Shown: in pieces, positions 1-10,100 of the stretch | Numbering within the stretch: position 1 is the first letter of the stretch | Layout of the letters: each line of letters opens with the position of its first letter | Assembly: GCA_016858145.1 (NCBI GenBank) | Contig: JAEHOE010000066.1 | Span: forward strand, 496,001-560,000 | Length of the DNA stretch: 64,000 nucleotides | Direction of reading: 5' to 3' | From: Edaphochlamys debaryana | Lineage: Eukaryota > Chlorophyta > Chlorophyceae > Chlamydomonadales | Notes under the pieces: model-generated | What the model saw: only the letters and a program-made list of their open reading frames with translations | What the model was told of the DNA's origin: nothing | Databases searched by the model: none | Program-made: the position numbers and the translations under genes

Positions 1-32
1 GGCGCTTTCGGCCCCGGCCACCGTAGGCTCAC

Positions 33-1219
33 CTCACGACTGGCTGCCGTGACAACCAAGGGGCCCTCGGGGGCGCTTGGCGCCTCCGAGGACGGTGGCC
101 AATGCAGCCCGGGCAGGGGGATGGTGCAGGCGCCGTCCACGATGATGGCGGGGACCCCAAAGGGCCAGCCAAGCAGGTCGTCGAGTGACTCGCCCGGGCC
201 TCCGCCGGCCGAGGTCTCCAGGAAGGATGCCCTGCAGGCGGGCCGCAGCAAACGGGCGGTTCAGGCGAGGAGGGGCGCAGTACGGTAAGTAGACCTCTGC
301 CGTCCCCACGTGCTGTGCTCGCATCATGGTGGTGGCAATGGGATGGCTTCACTGTCTTTCGGCGCCGTACTCGGTAACAGGTCACGTCAGGTGCCGTACC
401 TTAGCGTGAGGCACTCCCTGTCTCCGTCCACCACCTCCAGCATTTCCTGCAGCCACGCGTCGCCGCGGTGCGAGAAAGCCACCACGGTGTAGTGGCGCTG
501 CAGCGCCAGCAGGAGCCGCCGCGAGCCGGGCCGAAGCGCGCAGCAGGTGGCCACGTTGCCTGCCCCGGCCGCGGCGGGCAGCGACGGCAGCGGCGACGAC
601 AGCTCGGGGGGCACCGCGAGGTCCCCTGGCGCCGAAGCCGCAGGGTCCAGGGCAGGCCACGGCAGCGAGGCAAGGGGCGGTCGCAGTGCGCGCTCTGCTG
701 ACACGGCGGCGTTTTGGAGGGCTGGTGTCGCGAGAGGGTCTGTTTTGGCCCCCAGGGGCTCGGGACGCCAGTACGCGTGGATGCCGTTTGTTGCCATTTG
801 ATCGTCGTGGCTTCGCCCGTCGTCCACAGGGCTGCTGTAGATGCTGCCCGGGTCGTCGTCGCTATCATCCTCATCCTCGTCGGAAGCAAGCAACGGCGAT
901 CTGCTCGCGCCATCCAGGACGTTCACGAGTTCGACCGCCACGATGCCCGGACCATATTGCAGGTGCTGCGGCTGCGGAGGGGCGGCGAGGTGCCTGCAAG
1001 GCGGCGGCAGGGGTGGGGCGGGGGCTCGCGGCGAGGCAGCGTCCGCACGCGGGTCCGAGCGGGCTGTTTCCCGTTTACGTCTCTTCGGCTCGCGCCGTGT
1101 CGGACGCACCTGGGACCGGCCTCCTGGAAGACTGGAGCAGCCTCGTTATCGCCCGCTCCTCCAACGAGCACCTCCAGGTCGAGGAAAAGTAGGGGCGAGA
1201 CTGCCGAGAGAAGCGACAT
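33..1219 (-). CDS. FCP/NIF-like HAD-family phosphatase homologue, 5' part (partial, runs off left edge)
   Basis: Three exons read leftwards: 1219-1110 (ATG at 1219), 993-400 and 231-33, with consistent phases (2, 2, 0) and donors GTGCGT, GTACGG and GTGAGC. About 301 residues are visible. They resemble the NLI-interacting-factor/FCP1 phosphatase fold. A hydrophobic strand ends in LFLDLEVLV (Asp14) where the DxDxT motif belongs. Near residues 195-230, RPGSRRLLLALQ is followed by YTVVAFSHRGD, matching the RPG...VVxFT/S block of motif II. Then ESLDDLLGWPFG and PAIIVDGAC sit where the Lys and DD motifs normally are. A Ser/Asp-rich acidic stretch and a Pro/Ala-rich linker of about 120 residues separate motif I from the rest. 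Key catalytic residues look eroded: the second Asp of motif I is Glu, and the Lys/DD motifs are not kept. Family members dephosphorylate the RNA polymerase II tail or other phosphoproteins, but activity here is doubtful. The fold assignment is remote; the exon structure is better supported. Confidence 0.5.
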
Positions 1220-4101
1220 TGCCTCCGCGTCGCCCCCTGGTTAGGATTGCGCAGAGCTATGATGTCTATCCTATGACCGGCTGGGGGCTTAATGAGCTGC
1301 AACACTCAGGCCTGCAGGCGTTCGGAAGGTTGCCGCAGCAACCGCTGCCTCCACAGCCGCGCTCCCTGGTGCTGGTTAAAGCTCCACCATGAAAGGAAGC
1401 GACGTTGTGGCGGCAGCGTACTGCTGTTTCCCAGCCCAGACGAGTCGGTGCGTGGATGCCCCCTCGTGAGGACGTCTGGCGACGATGTGTTCAGTTCTGC
1501 TCATACAGCGTGCTGATATATGCATAAGCCTGCCATCGCAGACGTTGGCGTGTCGCCAAAGCCGCTACGGTCAGCCTGTGTCTGTGAACTGTCGAGAAGA
1601 GCTCGAGTTGACACAGCTAACTACGTGTCTGCTGAGGGCACAGAGTACATCATGCATCAACGTGTTGTGAAGGCACTCTAGTAGGAGCTTACTTGAAGCC
1701 GTTCGATCGTTACATCTAATTCCAAAAGTACTGCCTAAGAATACCGCCGACCAGCAGGACCGTTTCTTCTTCACGTCCAGCGCCAACAGGCGCCAACCGC
1801 AGAGCCCAAGCCAAAGCAACTACGCCCAACGCAAGGCGCGGCCCAGACGCGACGCGAGGCGGGGGTGCCTCCGTTCGCGCACGCAGTTGCCGCAACGTCG
1901 TTGCGTGCTGCCGTCGCATCTCTGAAGCACCATGGGACCATCAAGCGAACAGCAGATTCCATGCGCTTGAGAGCTGGGCATTTCTGTGCGCTAGAATTCT
2001 CTGGTCGCCGGCGGGCATGCCCACGGTTGCGTGCCAGTGCACCCACAGTGCACCTTGGTGGTGCGAATCCCAGCAAAGCATGCCCAGGCCCATGGCCGCC
2101 TCCACAGCTCGCAAGCTCAGTGTTCTTGCTCTGCGTCCGAAGCGGCTGCAGTGCGTGCAGGCAAGTGCCCTCCGGGGCCCTGTATTGACACGATCAGCCC
2201 CCCCACCCCTGTGGCTAACCGGCGCCGCTACGCGAGGGCACTGGGCACCTGGCCCAGCTTGCCCGCAGCGCTTGCCCCCATTACTGCGGCCCCCTGCGGC
2301 CCACGCCATGACCCCCACGAAGAGCCTGTTGGACGGAAGCACGGACCGCGCGCCTGGAACCACAGGCACGCGTCCGGTGCACCCCCCACCGCGACATGGG
2401 CCGTCAGGAGCTGCGCCTGACTAGGAGCAGCTCTCATGAGTCGCCCCTGTACCCTCTCTTTAGGATCAAGGGTCTTCCTCTTCCTGCCTGATTGTCGTCC
2501 TTCCGGTCCCTGCTATCCCTGCCGCTCGCTGGGCTCGACAGTGGGGCTAGGACGGCTGGGCTGGCTGACATGACCAACTAGGCCTACCCTTTGTTTGCCC
2601 ACCTGTTCCCTTGAAGGCTCCCCACTCTTCTGCCTCAAGTTTGGCCATTCCGGCCCGTGCAGCCGTGCAGGGCTCATGTGGCCATGAGGGCCCGACTCGC
2701 CTACGCGTCCGCATTACAGCGGTGTCCAAGCGCGCCGCAGCGCCGCCGGGTCACACAGCCCGTCACAGAGTCCCGTCGACACCACCCACAGCCAGGGCAT
2801 CTGGCCGCCACTCCCTGTTCCTCCCTGCGCATAACGGCGCTTTGCCGCCTGCCCTAGCCCGCGTCAGCCCGACATGCAGTCACCTGGGCCCGGGGCCCAG
2901 GCCCGGTGGCCCAGGCCCGGGCGGGACCAGCACGACCTAGCCCAGGAGGAACGTACGGCGCCGAGTGGCAGCAGGCGGGGCCCTGAAGCTCCGGGTCTCC
3001 ACGCACTGACAGACATACTAAACCACTAGTCAGGATAAGCCTCGCGATCCTGAAGTCAGAGCCCGTCAGTGTAACACCAGCATCACACCTGTCACTAGTG
3101 CCGTCGCTTCCGCAATGACCCCCTTACACCCCCCATCGCTACGCTTATATGAATACCCGCACTAGGAATGCGCATGGTGAAAGGAAGAAGCTAGAGGAGG
3201 GACGGCCCCCCGGACGCTAGGAAGAGACCCGTAAACCTTGTGAACCAACATCAGGGGAACCCTGAACTAAACCTCTCGAGTCGCGCGCCATACCTCCTTC
3301 CGAGTTGCCGAGTAACCTCGCGCATACACAAACTCCTGTCACGTCGTACACCTGCATTGCCTCTTCCCGTCGTACCAGAGGGAGCCTCAAACACCAGCAC
3401 CTGCCGTACGCCTGTCCGTTCCTCCTGCCAACCTGTTTTGTCACCAGGGGGGCATCCCCGCCTACATGCTCCATGCCCTGCAGCCTCGTCACGTGCACAC
3501 CTCCTGCGCCCCAGCGCCTTGCAAATCCTGCAACCCCCCCTTTTCGTTCTCAGCCCGTGAGGGCCTCAAGCGCCGACCTTCGTACACTTCCCCCGCCCCT
3601 GCGCACGGATGACACCCAACCACACCGCTCTGGGCCCTTGCAGCGTTCGGCCACCGCTGAGCTAAAGAGACAAGGCCAAGACACCAACCCTTGTAGCCAC
3701 CTGCAACCGCAAGCACTGGCGCCGAATAGTCGCCCACCAAGAATGGTTTCGGCGAGACAGGCCTTGCGGTGTCGGACAAAGGCCGGGCCCTACAGGCGAC
3801 ACGACATGCCGCAGTTACTCCTTCCCCCCCTTGCCCCTTGCAGGACACAGCCCGTGCCCTAGCCCCCCTGCATGCCCCAACACACACCGTGCATTCGAGT
3901 ATGTGTGCAGACTACACTCCATCCTCGCGGGTCGGGTTTTCTCTTCAGTCCCGCCCGCTTCTGCAGTCGTGACATTCCTTGTCTGGTCGGGTCCTCGCGT
4001 CCGTGTGCCTCTGCCCCCCGTTTCCGAAAGTAACCCTACGCCGTCATCAGATTGAGCACTGCATCATGCCAACCAGTGAACTAAGGTGCGCCTCGTGCCG
4101 T
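1220..4101. other. Intergenic: upstream of FCP-like gene, 3' flank of RWP-RK gene
   Basis: No convincing exon chain is visible on either strand in these 2.9 kb; the open frames are short and lack coding-like splice partners. The right part should hold the 3' untranslated region of the RWP-RK gene, and the left part the promoter of the FCP-like gene. GC-rich snap-back sequence lies near 2884-2930 (CTGGGCC/GGCCCAG). Confidence 0.6.
3124..3128 (-). terminator. Candidate TGTAA polyadenylation signal for the RWP-RK gene
   Basis: Read on the minus strand this is TGTAA, the usual Chlamydomonas-type polyadenylation signal, about 970 bases past the stop codon at 4102. It is the first such pentamer I found downstream. 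It implies a long but not unusual 3' UTR for these algae. Unproven without transcript ends. Confidence 0.3.
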
Positions 4102-7100
4102 CTACTTGTTCGCCTGCCTAGGCACAGTGGGCGGCCCCGGCGGCGGCGGGATCCAGCTCGCCTGCCAAGCTGCTGCCGCCGCGGCGGCCGCATCAGAGGG
4201 CTCACCAGGGGGTGACATGCGTGCCGCAGCCATGTCCTGGCGCTCGATCGGCTGTGGGACAGGGCCGCTGCCGCCTCCCGCCGTTCCGCCGCCAGCTCCA
4301 GCAGACGCCGGGCGCGATCCTGGGCGTGCGTCCGCGCCCGTGGCCGGCGGGCGGGGCACTGGCGGCGGCTGAGGCATCGCCGACTGCTGCTGCTGCTGCT
4401 GCTCCGGTGGGAAAGGCGTGTTGAAGCCACCCTGGAACGACCCTGGGCGGCTGCCGAAGGTCAGTCGGAACAGCGGCGGCCGCGGCCCTGGCGGCGGCGG
4501 CGGCGCTGGCGGCAGCGGGGCCGCGGCGGCAGCGGCAGCGGCAGCGGCAGGCGCGGCGGCAGAGGCGGCGCGCCCGGTCGCGTCAGCGCTGCGGCGGGTG
4601 CACTCCGACGGTGGCCTGTCTTCAGCGCGCTCGGGCTGGGGGCCGAGCGTGGTGACGACGACCGCCGGAACCCCTGGCGGCAGCGCCAACGCTGGGTCGC
4701 GCCCCGTGGCCCGGCCTTGCCCCTGGGCCGAGGAAGGCAACGGGACAGGCGATGCTGTGCGAGCGGGGCCCTGGCTTGCCCCTGTGGTGGTGGAGGGGGC
4801 GGAGGAGCCGTGGGGCTGGGCCTGGCTCTCGGGCGGGGCCGCGGCGCCGCCGCCAGCGGAGCGGGATCCCGGGCGGCTGGGCGGCGCGGGGCCCCACGGT
4901 AGCGGGGCCGAGGCAGGGGCGGTCGGCGGAGGGAATGGCGGCATGGGCGGAAGCGACGGGAACGGCGGAAGCGTGCGCCTCTCCGAGGAGTCCACGTGGC
5001 CGTAGCCTGCTGCCGCCGCGCTGCCACCGCCGCCGCCGCCGCCGACGGTGGCGGCACCGCCAGGCGGCGGCCAGGATGCGCCCACGGGGCGGGCTTGAGG
5101 CGCTGCGCCCTGCCCGGGAGCCGTCGCCTCCCACTGCCTGCCGAGGGGCGGGAAGGGCAGGAAGGCGGCGGGGCCGGAGCCGGGGCCCTGGCGGAGGCCC
5201 AGCATCGGCCATGCTGACGTGGCGGCGGAGGTCTCCGTGGTCGGCCCGGCGGTGTCGCTGCTGTCGCCGAGGCCGCCGTCGCCGCCGTCGCCGCCCTCCT
5301 GCTTGCTGCCGCCGTCGCCGCCGCTGCGGCGGCGGTGGTACAGCGGCGGCCGCCGCGGCTGCTGCTCCGCCGCCGCCGCCGCCGCCGCCGCGGGGGATGC
5401 TGCCGCGACCGTGTCCAAAGGCGCAGCAACGCCGACGCAGTGGCGCGTGGGCGTGTCGTCGGGGCTGCCCCCCCACGAGCCGTACAAAGCGCCGATGTCG
5501 TCTCCCGACGAAGGCCCCTCGGCCGGCTCCGGCGGCGTGTGCAGGCGCTCGCCGGCGGCGGGGTCTTCGGACGGAGGCGGCTGTGGGGCGTCTGCGCGGG
5601 CGAATGCATGCTCCACGCCTTGCGCTTGGTGCGGGGCTTGGCCGGTGACGGGGGTGGGGGTCACGGGGGGTGGCTGAGAGCCGGTGGGGGAGGTGGGCGG
5701 CGCTGAGGCTGGCCGGGGCCTCGGCCCCTGGGCCGGCGGCGGCGGCAGGCGCGGCGGCGGCGGCCGCTTGTACGGAGCCGGCGGCGGTGGAGCGCCTGGC
5801 ATGGTTGGGGCCCGGGCGGCAGCGTCGGCGGCGTCGGCGGTGCTGGCGGCGGCGGCGGCTTGCGCGGTCGCTGGAGCCGCTGCCGCCGGAGGCGTGACCG
5901 GCGAGCCGAGCGGGCCTTGGTCGCCTGCCTCAGCCCCGGGCCCGGCGGCGGCGGCGGCAGCTGGCATCGGAGGCGGCGGCATGGCAACGGCCTCTGCCGC
6001 CGCCGCTGCATCCCGTGCGCCAGCCGCCTCTGCTGCAGCCTCCGCCAGCTCCGTCGGCGGCGGCAGCGCAAGGCTCGGCGCCTCTTGCAGCTCAGGCGAC
6101 GGCGCCGCCGCGGCCGCTTCCCTGTGATGCCCTGCCGCCGGTGCGCGCTCGGGCGCTTCTGCAGGAGCGTGCGCGGTCGCACCCATCGACGGCATGGGCG
6201 GAAAGGGCATGACGAACGAGCCGCCCGGCGTAACTTGGCCGCTCGCGTGGCCGCTGGTGTGGCCACTCTGGCCGTTGAGTCCACCACTCGGGGTCCCAGA
6301 TCCAGATCCAGACGGCCGGCCAAAGGCCAGCAGCCAGCTGTCGGCGGTTGGCGTCGTTAGTAAGCTGAGATCCAGATCGTCCATGCCGTCAGACGGACCC
6401 GCGCTGGGATCCAGCGCCAGGCCCTGGGCGAACCGTTGGTACGGCAACAGGCCCGAGGCGGAAAGCCCCGCCTGGGCCACAACGGCCGCGGCCGCGGCGG
6501 CAACAGCCGAGGCCTCTGCGGATAAAAGCTCCGAGGTGGGCTCCGACGGCTCTACCTGTGGCGCTGGCGGCTCTTGGCCGACGTCGGGGCCGGGCTCGGC
6601 GCCTGGCGGGGGCGGCTCGCGGGTCCGCGTCTCGGCTGACGCTGCCCGTTGCAAACCCTGTGCCTCGCCCGCGGCCTGCGTTGTCGTCGCCTGTGCATGG
6701 CTTTGCGGCTGGGCCTGAGCCTGGGCCTGGGCCTGGGCCTGGGCCTGGGCGTGGGCGTGGGCCTGGGACTCCGTGGCGGCTGGGGCTTGCGCCGGCGGGT
6801 GCTGTGTGGGGGCTTGCGAGGGCGCTTGCACTTGGGAGTGGATCTGGCCCGGCGGCGGCGGCGGCGGCATGAGCTGGGATGAGGCACGTGGCGGCGCCAA
6901 GACCAGCGGCGGCAACGGACCGGGCCCCGGCGGGGGACCCATGGATGCGACGGGCCAGTGCTCCGGCGGCGGCGGCGGCGGGTGGCCCCAGCCCCAGCCG
7001 TAGCCCCAGTGATGCGGCGGCGGCGGCGGAGGCATCATCGGCGGCGGCGGTGGCAGCATGCGCGCTGGCGGCGGCCCTCCGCTGTACGGCCGCCCTGCAC

Positions 7101-10100
7101 TGCCCGCCGCGCCGCTGCTGCTCCGTGGCAGCAGCGGAGGCGCCACCACGGGGATGCCGCCGGGCCCATAGTGCGTGACCAGCGCCCCCGAGCCGGGCCC
7201 AGGGCCGGGCCCAAGCAGGCCCGGTGGCGCGCTGTTGCTGCTGCTGCTGCTCTGCAAGCGCTGGCGGTACTCGCCGGCACCCGAGGAAGGCCGCAGCTCC
7301 AGAGACGAGCGACGGTCGCTGTTGCCGCCCGACTCTAGCACGCTACCGGGGCCGTAGCTCCCACGATGCTCCACCGGCCCTCCTGCGCTCCCGCCCGCGC
7401 TCGAGCCAGCCCCCGGGCTGGGCCCGCCTGACGGAGCGGCGCCCGGGAAGGAGCCGGCGTGACTCATGCGGGACGGGCCCAGGCCAGGCCCGCTGCTGCC
7501 CGCGGCGCTGTACGACGGCGGCAGGTGCGGGTAGGGGTGGTACCCTGCGTAGGCGTGGTGGGGCCCAGGGCTGGCGGCGCCGCCGCTGCCGCGCCGCTGC
7601 GGCTCCCACCAGGTGCCCGGCGGCGGGCCACGCATGGACTCAGGCGGCGAATGGGCGCCATGGCCGGCTGGCGGCGGCGGCGGGAAGGGCGGCGGCATGG
7701 CTGGGGAGTGCGGCCGCAGCGGCGGCAGGGGCCCAGCTGGGGTCCAGCGGGGCCCTGGCGGGCTTACGTAACCCAGCGCCTCGCCGCTGCCGCCGACCAG
7801 AGCGCTTCCGGTCTCGCTGCCGTAGCGTGATCCCGGCGGACCGGTGCCTGGCTGCGGCTGCGGCGGGGAGGCGAAGGGCCGCATCTGCGGCTCACTGATC
7901 CGCGCGTACGGCATCGGCCCTCCGGACATCGCGTATCCTGGCGCGCCGCCGTACCCCGTCGCGCCGCCACCGTACGAGGCGAACGGATCGGGCGGATTGC
8001 CGTACACGCTCGAGGCCGAGAAGCGCCGCAGGCTGTGGTGTTGGGACAGGTACGACTGGGGCGCTCGATCGGGCGGTTGGCACGGGCCCTCGCCAGTCGC
8101 AGTGGGTGCTCCGGCGGGGGAGCTGGCGGGCGGCAGGGAGGGCTGCCGGGGCAGTGGTGGGAGCATACGTGACGGGAGCGGCCCAGACGCGGCGTGGGGA
8201 GGGGGTTGTGTCCTGGGCGAGTTGGCTCCCGTTGTGTCCCAGGAGCTGTAGCGGAGCGGAGGCTCGCCCAACTGCTGCCCCTGGTGGGCCTGGGCCTGGG
8301 CCTGAGCCTGGGCCTGGGCCTGGGCCTGAGCCTGATCAGCCAGCGTCTGCGCCGTTGGAGTATGGCGCCACCGAGCCTCATCGCCGGTTTCCTGCTGCAG
8401 CCGTTGCGTGTGCGGGCCCTGCGACATGGGGTGTTGGGGCGGGGGCCCCGACGGCGGTCCGCCGCTGAGGCCGCTGTCTGCCCTGCTGGGCGGGCTGGAG
8501 GGGCTGTGCGGGTGCGGGTAGTGGAGCGGCCCGGGCCTGGCGGTGGCGGGCGAGGGAGCGACAACGCCGGGCAGGTTTGACCCCGGCATAGACGTGGGCC
8601 ACACCGGGGAGGCCATTCCGCCGCCGCTGGCTCCGGGTGTGGAGGCGCATGTGAGGCCGGCGCTGGTGGCGGGGCCGGGGCTGAAGGAGAGGCCGGGGCC
8701 GGCGATCGGCGCGCCGGCGAGCGAGTCGGGCCGGGGGTGGTGGGAGAAGCTGTGGGGGCGAACGCGCGGTGGCGCGTGGGCCGGCAGCAGGGGAGCCCCG
8801 GTGGAGATGACCTGCGCAGGCGGAGGGCGCATGGGCGGGACGCAAGGGGTGAGGCGGAGCTAGGCAGGTGCAGCGGGATGCTACAACAGCCTGAGAGCTA
8901 CCTCTAACCGCTATCGTGAAATTGCTGGTCTCCGTCGTCTCCGCCCCGTCTCAGGCGTCCCAACGGACGAACCCCAGCCCAATCCCCAGCCCCAGGCCCA
9001 CCCAGGCCCGCCCCGGCCCACCCTCGAGTAGGCCGAGGGCAGGAGAGGAGGGAGGGCCGAGCCGCCGGCGCCACCCCTGCCGCCCTCCGCCAGTGCCTCC
9101 GCCGCCGAGGCCGCCGCAGCGAACGCCGCCGCAGCGAACGCCGCCGCCGGGGCAGTACCCGGCGTATCCGTGCCTGCGCCGCCGGCCCCTGCCTCGCCCC
9201 CGCCCGCTCCAGCGCCCTGGCCCTCTGCACTCAGGCTGCTGCTCGTACTTGCCGCCGCGTGGAAGGACGTACGGACGGGCCCAAGGGTGGCTGGTCCCGA
9301 ACCCAGAGGCGTGTGGCCCAGTGACGGAGGCCCCAGCGGCGTTGCCCCAGGCGCCATGCCCCTCCCGGTAGCGGGGGACGCCGAGAGGGGAGCCATGAGG
9401 TGGCCCCACGCGTGCGGCGGCACCTGCACGGGAGCCGGCGCGACGGCGATGCGCCGCCGGGCCCAGCCCCGCGGGCCCGACGCGGCCGTGCCTGGGCCCG
9501 CTGCAACGTCAGCGTCGCCGGAGGGCCCACCCGAGCCCAGCGGCCCCTCCCCGGAGGAATGCAGCGCCAGGGATGCGCTGCCCGCTGGGGACAGCCCTTG
9601 GTCCCAATCACGGTCACGATCACCCGCTGCTGCGCCGCCTCCGCCTCCGCCTCCGGCTCCGCCACCACGCACTGCGGTTGGCATGTGCGGTCCCGTGGCT
9701 CCTCCCTCGGGGCCCACGCGCAGGGGCACGGCCGTGGGCGTGAGGTCACCCATGCCGGGCCACTGGGGCCCGCTGCCCTGGCCGCTGCTGCCGGCGCTGT
9801 AGTGGGGCGGGCCGGAGGAGGGGGCCGAGGGCGGGCCCAGGGCCGAGGGCGGCAAGGGGCCCGCGTGGCGCGGCGTGTACTGGATGGGGTAGGCGTGCGG
9901 TGAGTGCTGAGGCCATGAGGACCACATGGGGTGCTGAGGGGGTGCGGGCCAGGGGTGCGGCGCGTACGGATGGGAGTGGGGCTGGGGGTAGAGCTGGGCC
10001 TGGGCGGGCCCGGGGCCCCAGGGGCCTGTGGGTTGATGCCGAGGGTAGGGCGGGGGCGCTTGCTCCTCCTCCTCCCCGCCGAGCGCCGCCGCGGCAGCCT

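Noticed and set aside
8911..9021. Stop at 8911 as the natural end of the RWP-RK protein
   Set aside because: A donor at 9021 (AGG|GTGGGC) and a strong acceptor at 8812 join two long open frames in phase 0, and composition continues unchanged. Kept as a minor alternative.
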